Shown here piece by piece: positions 47,133 to 60,900 of a stretch of 64,000 nucleotides of DNA. Source of the stretch: Siphonodentalium dalli (Eukaryota; Mollusca; Scaphopoda; Gadilida; Siphonodentaliidae); NCBI GenBank assembly GCA_032622095.1, contig CP136067.1, positions 176,362,556 to 176,426,555 on the forward strand. The letters run 5' to 3'. The stretch's first letter is position 1. Every line of letters begins with the position of its first letter. The notes under the pieces were generated by a model that saw only the letters and a list, made by a program, of their open reading frames with translations, did no database searches and had not been told where the DNA came from. Made by a program: the position numbers and the translations under genes.

Positions 47133-50100
47133 TTACCTGACTTATGGTCCTCAGTCCTTATGGCCTCTTATATAGATGTCATGTCTCATGTGTTTTACCT
47201 GACTTACAGTCCTTTGTCCTTATGGCCTCTTATATAGATGTCATGTCTCCTGTGTTTTTACCTGCCTTATGGTCCTCAGTCCTTATGGCCTCTTATATAG
47301 ATGTCATGTCTCATGTGTTTTACCTGACTTATGGTCCTCAGTCATTATGGCCTCTTATATAGATGTCATGTCTCATGTGTTTTACCTGACTTACAGTCCT
47401 CAGTCCTTATGGCCTCTTATATAGATGTCATGTCTCATGTGTTTTACCTGACTTACAGTCCTTAGTCCTTATGGCCTCTTATATAGATGTCATGTCTCAT
47501 GTGTTTTACCTGACTTATGGTCCTCAGTCCTTATGGCCTCTTATATAGATGTCATGTCTCATGTGTTTTTACCTGACTTATGGTCCTTAGTCCTTATGGC
47601 CTCTTATATAGATGTCATGTCTCATGTGTGTTTTACCTGACTTATGGTCCTCAGTCCTTATGGCCTCTTATATAGATGTCATGTCTCATGTGTTTTACCT
47701 GACTTATGGTCCTCAGTCCTTATGGCCTCTTATATAGATGTCATGTCTCATGTGTTTACCTGACTTATGGTCCTTAGTCATTATGGCCTCTTATATAGAT
47801 GTCATGTCTCATGTGTTTTACCTGCCTTATGGTCCTCAGTCCTTATGGCCTCTTATATAGATGTCATGTCTCATGTGTTTTACCTGACTTATGGTCCTCA
47901 GTCATTATGGCCTCTTATATAGATGTCATGTCTCATGTGTTTTACCTGACTTATGGTCCTCAGTCCTTATGGCCTCTTATATAGATGCCATGTCTCATGT
48001 GTTTTACCTGACTTATGGTCCTCAGTCCTTATGGCCTCTTATATAGATGTCATGTCTCATGTGTTTTACCTGACTTATGGTCCTCAGTCCTTATGGCCTC
48101 TTATATAGATGCCATGTCTCATGTGTTTTACCTGACTTTTGGTCCTCAGTCATTATGGCCTCTTATATAGATGTCATGTCTCATGTGTTTTACCTGACTT
48201 ATGGTCCTTAGTCATTATGGCCTCTTATATAGATGTCATGTCTCATGTGTTTTACCTGACTTATGGTCCTCAGTCCTTATGGCCTCTTATATAGATGTCA
48301 TGTCTCATGTGTTTTACCTGCCTTATGGTCCTCAGTCCTTATGGCCTCTTATATAGATGTCATGTCTCATGTGTTTTACCTGACTTATGGTCCTCAGTCC
48401 TTATGGCCTCTTATATAGATGTCATGTCTCATGTGTTTTTACCTGACTTATGGTCCTCAGTCCTTATGGCCTCTTATATAGATGTCATGTCTCCTGTGTT
48501 TTTACCTGACTTACAGTCCTTAGTCCTTATGGCCTCTTATATAGATGTCATGTCTCATGTGTTTTACCTGACTTATGGTCCTCAGTCCCTATGGCCTCTT
48601 ATATAGATGTCATGTCTCATGTGTTTTACCTGACTTACAGTCCTCAGTCCTTATGGCCTCTTATATAGATGTCATGTCTCATGTGTTTTTACCTGACTTA
48701 TGGTCCTCAGTCCTTATGGCCTCTTATATAGATGTCATGTCTCATGTGTTTTACCTGACTTACAGTCCTTAGTCATTATGGCCTCTTATATAGATGTCAT
48801 GTCTCATGTGTTTACCTGACTTATGGTCCTCAGTCCCTATGGCCTCTTATATAGATGTCATGTCTCCTGTGTTTTTACCTGACTTACAGTCCTCAGTCCT
48901 TATGGCCTCTTATATAGATGTCATGTCTCATGTGTTTTTACCTGACTTATGGTCCTCAGTCCTTATGGCCTCTTATATAGATGTCATGTCTCATGTGTTT
49001 TACCTGACTTACAGTCCTTAGTCATTATGGCCTCTTATATAGATGTCATGTCTCATGTGTTTACCTGACTTATGGTCCTCAGTCCTTATGGCCTCTTATA
49101 TAGATGTCATGTCTCATGTGTTTTACCTGACTTACAGTCCTTTGTCCTTATGGCCTCTTATATAGATGTCATGTCTCCTGTGTTTTTACCTGCCTTATGG
49201 TCCTCAGTCCTTATGGCCTCTTATATAGATGTCATGTCTCATGTGTTTTACCTGACTTATGGTCCTCAGTCATTATGGCCTCTTATATAGATGTCATGTC
49301 TCATGTGTTTTACCTGACTTACAGTCCTCAGTCCTTATGGCCTCTTATATAGATGTCATGTCTCATGTGTTTTACCTGACTTACAGTCCTTAGTCCTTAT
49401 GGCCTCTTATATAGATGTCATGTCTCATGTGTTTTACCTGACTTATGGTCCTCAGTCCTTATGGCCTCTTATATAGATGTCATGTCTCATGTGTTTTTAC
49501 CTGACTTATGGTCCTTAGTCCTTATGGCCTCTTATATAGATGTCATGTCTCATGTGTGTTTTACCTGACTTATGGTCCTCAGTCCTTATGGCCTCTTATA
49601 TAGATGTCATGTCTCATGTGTTTTACCTGACTTATGGTCCTCAGTCCTTATGGCCTCTTATATAGATGTCATGTCTCATGTGTTTACCTGACTTATGGTC
49701 CTTAGTCATTATGGCCTCTTATATAGATGTCATGTCTCATGTGTTTTACCTGCCTTATGGTCCTCAGTCCTTATGGCCTCTTATATAGATGTCATGTCTC
49801 ATGTGTTTTACCTGACTTATGGTCCTCAGTCATTATGGCCTCTTATATAGATGTCATGTCTCATGTGTTTTACCTGACTTATGGTCCTCAGTCCTTATGG
49901 CCTCTTATATAGATGCCATGTCTCATGTGTTTTACCTGACTTATGGTCCTCAGTCCTTATGGCCTCTTATATAGATGTCATGTCTCATGTGTTTTACCTG
50001 ACTTATGGTCCTCAGTCCTTATGGCCTCTTATATAGATGCCATGTCTCATGTGTTTTACCTGACTTATGGTCCTCAGTCATTATGGCCTCTTATATAGAT

Positions 50101-50800
50101 GTCATGTCTCATGTGTTTTACCTGACTTATGGTCCTTAGTCATTATGGCCTCTTATATAGATGTCATGTCTCATGTGTTTTACCTGACTTATGGTCCTCA
50201 GTCCTTATGGCCTCTTATATAGATGTCATGTCTCATGTGTTTTACCTGCCTTATGGTCCTCAGTCCTTATGGCCTCTTATATAGATGTCATGTCTCATGT
50301 GTTTTACCTGACTTATGGTCCTCAGTCCTTATGGCCTCTTATATAGATGTCATGTCTCATGTGTTTTTACCTGACTTATGGTCCTCAGTCCTTATGGCCT
50401 CTTATATAGATGTCATGTCTCCTGTGTTTTTACCTGACTTACAGTCCTTAGTCCTTATGGCCTCTTATATAGATGTCATGTCTCATGTGTTTTACCTGAC
50501 TTATGGTCCTCAGTCCCTATGGCCTCTTATATAGATGTCATGTCTCATGTGTTTTACCTGACTTACAGTCCTCAGTCCTTATGGCCTCTTATATAGATGT
50601 CATGTCTCATGTGTTTTTACCTGACTTATGGTCCTCAGTCCTTATGGCCTCTTATATAGATGTCATGTCTCATGTGTTTTACCTGACTTACAGTCCTTAG
50701 TCATTATGGCCTCTTATATAGATGTCATGTCTCATGTGTTTACCTGACTTATGGTCCTCAGTCCCTATGGCCTCTTATATAGATGTCATGTCTCCTGTGT
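47133..50800 (+). repeat. 1928-bp direct duplication inside the satellite
   Basis: The order of rare unit variants from about 47133 to 48872 recurs from about 49061 to 50800 with a constant offset of 1928 bp. I noticed one base difference (actttt near 48137 versus actta). About 28 units are shared, after which the copies diverge. This is far more similar than neighbouring satellite units are to each other. Confidence 0.85.
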
Positions 50801-53383
50801 TTTTACCTGACTTATGGTCCTCAGTCCCTATGGCCTCTTATATAGATGTCATGTCTCATGTGTTTTACCTGACGTATGGTCCTCAGTCCTTATGGCCTCT
50901 TATATAGATGTCATGTCTCATGTGTTTTACCTGACTTACAGTCCTTTGTCATTATGGCCTCTTATATAGATGTCATGTCTCATGTGTTTTTACCTGACTT
51001 ACAGTCCTCAGTCCTTATGGCCTCTTATATAGATGTCATGTCTCATGTGTTTTACCTGACTTACAGTCCTCAGTCCTTATGGCCTCTTATATAGATGTCA
51101 TGTCTCATGTGTTTTTACCTGACTTATGGTCCTCAGTCCTTATGGCCTCTTATATAGATGTCATGTCTCATGTGTTTTACCTGACATACAGTCCTTATGG
51201 CCTCTTATATAGATGTCGTGTCTCATGTGTTTTACCTGACTTATGGTCCTCAGTCCTTATGGCCTCTTATATAGATGTCATGTCTCATGTGTTTACCTGA
51301 CTTATGGTCCTCAGTCCTTATGGCCTCTTATATAGATGTCATGTCTCATGTGTTTTACCTGACTTATGGTCCTCAGTCCTTATGGCCTCTTATATAGATG
51401 TCATGTCTCATGTGTTTTACCTGACTTATGGTCCTCAGTCCTTATGTCCTCTTATATAGATGTCATGTCTCATGTGTTTTACCTGACTTATGGTCCTCAG
51501 TCCTTATGGCCTCTTATATAGATGTCATGTCTCATGTGTTTTACCTGACTTATGGTCCTCAGTCCTTATGGCCTCTTATATAGATGTCATGTCTCATGTG
51601 TTTTTACCTGACTTATGGTCCTCAGTCCTTATGGCCTCTTATATAGATGTCATATCTCATGTGTTTTACCTGACTTATGGTCCTCAGTCCTTATGGCCTC
51701 TTATATAGATGTCATGTCTCATGTGTTTTACCTGCCTTATGGTCCTCAGTCCTTATGGCCTCTTATATAGATGTCATGTCTCATGTGTTTTTACCTGACT
51801 TATGGTCCTCAGTCCTTATGACCTCTTATATAGATGTCATGTCTCATGTGTTTTTACCTGACTTATGGTCCTCAGTCCTTATGGCCTCTTATATAGATGT
51901 CATGTCTCATGTGTTTTACCTGACTTATGGTCCTCAGTCCTTATGGCCTCTTATATAGATGTCATATCTCATGTGTTTTACCTGACTTATGGTCCTCAGT
52001 CCTTATGGCCTCTTATATAGATGTCATATCTCATGTGTTTTACCTGACTTATGGTCCTCAGTCCTTATGGCCTCTTATATAGATGTCATGTCTCATGTGT
52101 TTTACCTGACTTATGGTCCTCAGTCCTTATGGCCTCTTATATAGATGTCATGTCTCATGTGTTTTACCTGACTTATGGTCCTCAGTCATTATGGCCTCTT
52201 ATATAGATGTCATGTCTCATGTGTTTTACCTGACTTATGGTCCTCAGTCCTTATGGCCTCTTATATAGATGTCATGTCTCATGTGTTTTACCTGCCTTAT
52301 GGTCCTCAGTCCTTATGGCCTCTTATATAGATGTCATGTCTCATGTGTTTACCTGACTTACAGTCCTCAGTCCTTATGGCCTCTTATATAGATGTCATGT
52401 CTCATGTGTTTTACCTGACTTATGGTCCTCAGTCCTTATGGCCTCTTATATAGATGTCATGTCTCATGTGTTTTTACCTGACTTATGGTCCTCAGTCCTT
52501 ATGGCCTCTTATATAGATGTCATGTCTCATGTGTTTTTTACCTGACTTACGTCCTTATGGCCTCTTATATAGATGTCATGTCTCATGTGTTTTACCTGAC
52601 TTATGGTCCTCAGTCCTTATGGCCTCTTATATAGATGTCATGTCTCATGTGTTTTTACCTGCCTTATGGTCCTCAGTCCTTATGGCCTCTTATATAGATG
52701 TCATGTCTCATGTGTTTTACCTGACTTACAGTCCTCAGTCCTTATGGCCTCTTATATAGATGTCATGTCTCATGTGTTTTACCTGCCTTATGGTCCTCAG
52801 TCCTTATGGCCTCTTATATAGATGTCATGTCTCGTGTGTTTTTACCTGACTTATGGTCCTCAGTCCTTATGGCCTCTTATATAGATGTCATGTCTCATGT
52901 GTTTTACCTGACTTATGGTCCTCAGTCCTTATGGCCTCTTATATAGATGTCATGTCTCATGTGTTTTACCTGACTTATGGTCCTCAGTCATTATGGCCTC
53001 TTATATAGATGTCATGTCTCATGTGTTTTACCTGACTTATGGTCCTCAGTCCTTATGGCCTCTTATATAGATGTCATGTCTCATGTGTTTTACCTGACTT
53101 ATGGTCCTCAGTCCTTATGGCCTCTTATATAGATGTCATGTCTCCTGTGTTTTTACCTGACTTATGGTCCTCAGTCCTTATGGCCTCTTATATAGATGTC
53201 ATGTCTCCTGTGTTTTACCTGACTTATGGTCCTTAGTCCTTATGGCCTCTTATATAGATGTCATGTCTCATGTGTTTTACCTGACTTATGGTCCTCAGTT
53301 CTTATAGCCTCTTATATAGATGTCATGTCTCATGTGTTTTGTACCTGACTTATGGTCCTCAGTCCTTATGGCCTCTTATATAG

Positions 53384-54930
53384 ATGTCATGTCTCATGTG
53401 TTTTACCTGCCTTATGGTCCTCAGTCATTATGGCCTCTTATATAGATGTCAGGTCTCATGTGTTTTACCTGCCTTACAGTCCTCAGTCCTTATGGCCTCT
53501 TATATAGATGTCATGTCTCATGTGGTTTACCTGCCTTATGGTCCTCAGTCCTTATGGCCTCTTATATAGATGTCATGTCTCATGTGTTTTACCTGACTTA
53601 TGGTCCTCAGTCCTTATGGCCTCTTATATAGATGTCATGTCTCATGTGTTTTACCTGACTTATGGTCCTCAGTCCTTATGGCCTCTTATATAGATGTCAT
53701 GTCTCATGTGTTTTACCTGACTTATGGTCCTCAGTCCTTATGGCCTCTTATATAGATGTCATGTCTCCTGTGTTTTACCTGACTTATGGTCCTTATGGCC
53801 TCTTATATAGATGTCATGTCTCATGTGTTTACCTGACTTATGGTCCTCAGTCCTTATGGCCTCTTATATAGATGTCATGTCTCATGTGTTTTACCTGCCT
53901 TATGGTCCTCAGTCCTTATGGCCTCTTATATAGATGTCATGTCTCATGTGTTTTACCTGACTTACAGTCCTCAGTCCTTATGGCCTCTTATATAGATGTC
54001 ATGTCTCATGTGTTTTTACCTGACTTATGGTCCTCAGTCCTTATGGCCTCTTATATAGATGTCATGTCTCATGTGTTTTACCTGACTTATGGTCCTCAGT
54101 CCTTATGGCCTCTTATATAGATGTCATGTCTCATGTGTTTTTACCTGACTTATGGTCCTCAGTCCTTATGGCCTCTTATATAGATGTCATGTCTCATGTG
54201 TTTTTACCTGACTTATGGTCCTCAGTCCTTATGGCCTCTTATATAGATGTCATGTCTCATGTGTTTTACCTGACTTATGGTCCTCAGTCCTTATGGCCTC
54301 TTATATAGATGTCATGTCTCCTGTGTTTTTACCTGACTTATGGTCCTCAGTCCTTATGGCCTCTTATATAGATGTCATGTCTCATGTGTTTTTACCTGAC
54401 TTATGGTCCTCAGTCCTTATGGCCTCTTATATAGATGTCATGTCTCATGTGTTTTACCTGACTTATGGTCCTCAGTCCTTATGGCCTCTTATATAGATGT
54501 CATGTCTCATGTGTTTTACCTGACTTACAGTCCTCAGTCCTTATGGCCTCTTATATAGATGTCATGTCTCATGTGTTTTACCTGACTTATGGTCCTCAGT
54601 CCTTATGGCCTCTTATATAGATGTCATGTCTCATGTGTTTTACCTGACTTATGGTCCTCAGTCCTTATGGCCTCTTATATAGATGTCATGTCTCATGTGT
54701 TTTACCTGCCTTATGGTCCTCAGTCATTATGGCCTCTTATATAGATGTCAGGTCTCATGTGTTTTACCTGCCTTACAGTCCTCAGTCCTTATGGCCTCTT
54801 ATATAGATGTCATGTCTCATGTGGTTTACCTGCCTTATGGTCCTCAGTCCTTATGGCCTCTTATATAGATGTCATGTCTCATGTGTTTTACCTGACTTAT
54901 GGTCCTCAGTCCTTATGGCCTCTTATATAG
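53384..54930 (+). repeat. 1299-bp offset duplication inside the satellite
   Basis: A run of rare variants (gtcaggtctcatg, ctgccttacagtcc, catgtggtttacc) at 53384-53631 recurs at 54683-54930, an offset of 1299 bp. One of the variants (catgtggtttacc) appears again near 55070. Confidence 0.75.
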
Positions 54931-57900
54931 ATGTCATGTCTCATGTGTTTTACCTGACTTACAGTCCTTAGTCCTTATGGCCTCTTATATAGATGTCATG
55001 TCTCATGTGTTTTACCTGACTTATGGTCCTCAGTCCTTATGGCCTCTTATATAGATGTCATGTCTCATGTGGTTTACCTGCCTTATGGTCCTCAGTCCTT
55101 ATGGCCTCTTATATAGATGTCATGTCTCATGTGTTTTACCTGACTTATGGTCCTCAGTCCTTATGGCCTCTTATATAGATGTCATGTCTCATGTGTTTTA
55201 CCTGCCTTATGGTCCTCAGTCCTTATGGCCTCTTATATAGATGTCATGTCTCATGTGTTTTACCTGACTTATGGTCCTCAGTCCTTATGGCCTCTTATAT
55301 AGATGTCATGTCTCATGTGTTTTACCTGACTTATGGTCCTTAGTCATTATGGCCTCTTATATAGATGTCATGTCTCATGTGTTTTTACCTGCCTTATGGT
55401 CCTCAGTCATTATGGCCTCTTATATAGATGCCATGTCTCATGTGTTTTACCTGACTTATGGTCCTCAGTCCTTATGGCCTCTTATATAGATGTCATGTCT
55501 CATGTGTTTTACCTGACTTATGGTCCTCAGTCCTTATGGCCTCTTATATAGATGTCATGTCTCATGTGTTTTTACCTGACTTACAGTCCTCAGTCCTTAT
55601 GGCCTCTTATATAGATGTCATGTCTCATGTGTTTTACCTGACTTATGGTCCTCAGTCCTTATGGCCTCTTATATAGATGTCATGTCTCATGTGTTTTACC
55701 TGACTTACAGTCCTCAGTCCTTATGGCCTCTTATATAGATGTCATGTCTCATGTGTTTTACCTGACTTATGGTCCTCAGTCCTTATGGCCTCTTATATAG
55801 ATGTCATGTCTCATGTGTTTTACCTGACTTATGGTCCTCAGTCCTTATGGCCTCTTATATAGATGTCATGTCTCATGTGTTTTACCTGACTTATGGTCCT
55901 CAGTCCTTATGGCCTCTTATATAGATGTCATGTCTCATGTGTTTTACCTGACTTATGGTCCTCAGTCCTTATGGCCTCTTATATAGATGTCATGTCTCAT
56001 GTGTTTTACCTGACTTATGGTCCTCAGTCCTTATGGCCTCTTATATAGATGTCATGTCTCATGTGTTTTACCTGACTTATGGTCCTCAGTCCTTATGGCC
56101 TCTTATATAGATGTCATGTCTCATGTGTTTTACCTGACTTATGGTCCTCAGTCCTTATGGCCTCTTATATAGATGTCATGTCTCATGTGTTTTACCTGAC
56201 ATTTGGTCCTCAGTCCTTATGGCCTCTTATATAGATGTCATGTCTCATGTGTTTTACCTGACTTATGGTCCTCAGTCCTTATGGCCTCTTATATAGATGT
56301 CATGTCTCATGTGTGTTTTACCTGCCTTATGGTCCTCAGTCATTATGGCCTCTTATATAGATGTCATGTCTCATGTGTTTTACCTGACTTATGGTCCTCA
56401 GTCCTTATGGCCTCTTATATAGATGTCATGTCTCATGTGTTTTACCTGACTTATGGTCCTCAGTCCTTATGGCCTCTTATATAGATGTCATGTCTCATGT
56501 GTTTTACCTGACTTATGGTCCTCAGTCCTTATGGCCTCTTATATAGATGTCATGTCTCATGTGTTTTACCTGACTTATGGTCCTCAGTCATTATGGCCTC
56601 TTATATAGATGTCATGTCTCATGTGTTTTACCTGACTTATGGTCCTCAGTCCTTATGGCCTCTTATATAGATGTCATGTCTCATGTGTTTTACCTGACTT
56701 ATGGTCCTCAGTCCTTATGGCCTCTTATATAGATGTCATGTCTCATGTGTTTTACCTGACTTATGGTCCTCAGTCCTTATGGCCTCTTATATAGATGTCA
56801 TGTCTCATGTGTTTTACCTGACTTATGGTCCTCAGTCCTTATGGCCTCTTATATAGATGTCATGTCTCATGTGTTTTTACCTGACATACAGTCCTCAGTC
56901 CTTATGGCCTCTTATATAGATGTCATGTCTCATGTGTTTTACCTGACTTATGGTCCTCAGTCCTTATGGCCTCTTATATAGATGTCATGTCTCATGTGTT
57001 TTACCTGACATACAGTCCTCAGTCCTTATGGCCTCTTATATAGATGTCATGTCTCATGTTTTTTACCTGACTTATGGTCCTCAGTCATTATGGCCTCTTA
57101 TATAGATGTCATGTCTCATGTGTTTTACCTGACTTATGGTCCTCAGTCCTTATGGCCTCTTATATAGATGTCATGTCTCCTGTGTTTTTTACCTGACTTA
57201 TGGTCCTCAGTCATTATGGCCTCTTATATAGATGTCATGTCTCATGTGTTTTTACCTGACATACAGTCCTCAGTCCTTATGGCCTCTTATATAGATGTCA
57301 TGTCTCATGTGTTTTACCTGACTTATGGTCCTCAGTCCTTATGGCCTCTTATATAGATGTCATGTCTCCTGTGTTTTACCTGACTTATGGTCCTCAGTCC
57401 TTATGGCCTCTTATATAGATGTCATGTCTCATGTTTTTACCTGACTTATGGTCCTCAGTCCTTATGGCTTCTTATATAGATGTCATGTCTCATGTGTTTT
57501 TACCTGACTTATGGTCCTCAGTCCTTATGGCCTCTTATATAGATGTCATGTCTCATGTGTTTTACCTGACTTATGGTCCTCAGTCCTTATGGCCTCTTAT
57601 ATAGATGTCATGTCTCCTGTGTTTTTACCTGACTTATGGTCCTTAGTCCTTATGGCCTCTTATATAGATGTCATGTCTCATGTGTTTTACCTGACTTATG
57701 GTCCTCAGTCCTTATGGCCTCTTATATAGATGTCATGTCTCATGTGTTTTACCTGACTTATGGTCCTCAGTCCTTATGGCCTCTTATATAGATGTCATGT
57801 CTCATGTGTTTTTACCTGACTTATGGTCCTCAGTCCTTATGGCCTCTTATATAGATGTCATGTCTCCTGTGTTTTTACCTGACTTATGGTCCTCAGTCCT

Positions 57901-60900
57901 TATGGCCTCTTATATAGATGTCATGTCTCATGTGTTTTTACCTGACTTATGGTCCTCAGTCCTTATGGCCTCTTATATAGATGTCATGTCTCATGTGTTT
58001 TTACCTGACTTATGGTCCTCAGTCCTTATGGCCTCTTATATAGATGTCATGTCTCATGTGTTTTACCTGACTTATGGTCCTGTGTCCTTATGGCCTCTTA
58101 TATAGATGTCATGTCTCATGTGTTTTACCTGACTTATGGTCCTCAGTCCTTATGGCCTCTTATATAGATGTCATGTCTCATGTGTTTTACCTGACTTATG
58201 GTCCTCAGTCCTTATGGCCTCTTATATAGATGTCATGTCTCATGTGTTTTACCTGACTTATGGTCCTCAGTCATTATGGCCTCTTATATAGATGTCATGT
58301 CTCATGTGTTTTTACCTGACTTATGGTCCTTAGTCATTATGGCCTCTTATATAGATGTCATGTCTCATGTGTTTTACCTGCCTTATGGTCCTTAGTCCTT
58401 ATGGCCTCTTATATAGATGTCATGTCTCATGTGTTTTACCTGACTTATGGTCCTCAGTCATTATGGCCTCTTATATAGATTTCATGTCTCATGTGTTTTA
58501 CCTGCCTTATGGTCCTCAGTCCTTATGGCCTCTTATATAGATGTCATGTCTCATGTGTTTTACCTGACATACAGTCCTTATGGCCTCTTATATAGATGTC
58601 ATGTCTCATGTGTTTTACCTGACATACAGTCCTTATGGCCTCTTATATAGATGTCATGTCTCATGTGTTTTACCTGACTTATGGTCCTCAGTCCTTATGG
58701 CCTCTTATATAGATGTCATGTCTCCTGTGTTTTACCTGACTTATGGTCCTCAGTCCTTATGGCCTCTTATATAGATGTCATGTCTCATGTGTTTTACCTG
58801 ACTTATGGTCCTCAGTCCTTATGGCCTCTTATATAGATGTCATGTCTCATGTGTTTTACCTGACTTATGGTCCTCAGTCCTTATGGCCTCTTATATAGAT
58901 GTCATGTCTCATGTGTTTTACCTGACTTATGGTCCTCAGTCCTTATGGCCTCTTATATAGATGTCATGTCTCATGTGTTTTACCTGCCTTATGGTCCTCA
59001 GTCCTTATGGCCTCTTATATAGATGTCATGTCTCATGTGTTTTACCTGACTTATGGTCCTCAGTCATTATGGCCTCTTATATAGATGTCATGTCTCATGT
59101 GTTTTACCTGACTTACAGTCCTTAGTCCGTATGTCCTCTTATATAGATGTCATGTCTCATGTGTTTTTACCTGACTTACAGTCCTCAGTCCTTATGGCCT
59201 CTTATATAGATGTCATGTCTCATGTGTTTTTACCTGACTTACAGTCCTTTGTCCTTATGGCCTCTTATATAGATGTCATGTCTCATGTGTTTTACCTGCC
59301 TTATGGTCCTCAGTCCTTATGGCCTCTTATATAGATGTCATGTCTCATGTGTTTTACCTGCCTTATGGTCCTCAGTCATTATGGCCTCTTATATAGATGT
59401 CAGGTCTCATGTGTTTTACCTGACTTATGGTCCTCAGTCATTATGGCCTCTTATATAGATGTCATGTCTCATGTGTTTTACCTGACTTATGGTCCTCAGT
59501 CCTTATGGCCTCTTATATAGATGTCATGTCTCATGTGTTTTACCTGACTTATGGTCCTTATGGCCTCTTATATAGATGTCATGTCTCATGTGTTTTTACC
59601 TGACTTACAGTCCTTTGTCCTTATAGCCTCTTATATAGATGTCATGTCTCATGTGTTTTACCTGACTTATGGTCCTCAGTCCTTATGGCCTCTTATATAG
59701 ATGTCATGTCTCATGTGTTTTACCTGACTTATGGTCCTCAGTCCTTATGGCCTCTTATATAGATGTCATGTCTCATGTGTTTTTACCTGACTTACAGTCC
59801 TTTGTCCTTATGGCCTCTTATATAGATGTCATGTCTCATGTGTTTTACCTGACTTATGGTCCTCAGTCCTTATGGCCTCTTATATAGATGTCATGTCTCA
59901 TGTGTTTTACCTGACTTATGGTCCTCAGTCCTTATGGCCTCTTATATAGATGTCATGTCTCATGTGTTTTACCTGACTTATGGTCCTCAGTCCTTATGGC
60001 CTCTTATATAGATGTCAGGTCTCATGTGTTTTACCTGACTTATGGTCCTCAGTCCTTATGGCCTCTTATATAGATGTCATGTCTCATGTGTTTTACCTGA
60101 CTTATGGTCCTCAGTCCTTATGGCCTCTTATATAGATGTCATGTCTCATGTGTTTTACCTGACTTACAGTCCTCAGTCCTTATGGCCTCTTATATAGATG
60201 TCATGTCTCATGTGTTTTACCTGACTTATGGTCCTTAGTCATTATGGCCTCTTATATAGATGTCATGTCTCATGTGTTTTACCTGACTTATGGTCCTCAG
60301 TCCTTATGGCTTCTTATATAGATGTCATGTCTCATGTGTTTTACCTGACTTACAGTCCTTAGTCCTTATGGCCTCTTATATAGATGTCATGTCTCATGTG
60401 TTTTACCTGACTTATGGTCCTCAGTCCTTATGGCCTCTTATATAGATGTCATGTCTCCTGTGTTTTACCTGACTTATGGTCCTCAGTCCTTATGGCCTCT
60501 TATATAGATGTCATGTCTCATGTGTTTTACCTGACTTATGGTCCTCAGTCCTTATGGCCTCTTATATAGATGCCATGTCTCATGTGTTTTTACCTGACTT
60601 ATGGTCCTTAGTCCTTATGGCCTCTTATATAGATGTCATGTCTCATGTGTTTTACCTGACTTATGGTCCTCAGTCCTTATGGCCTCTTATATAGATGTCA
60701 TGTCTCATGTGTGTTTTACCTGCCTTATGGTCCTCAGTCATTATGGCCTCTTATATAGATGTCATGTCTCATGTGTTTTACCTGACTTATGGTCCTCAGT
60801 CCTTATGTCCTCTTATATAGATGTCATGTCTCATGTGTTTTACCTGACTTATGGTCCTCAGTCCTTATGGCCTCTTATATAGATGTCATATCTCATGTGT

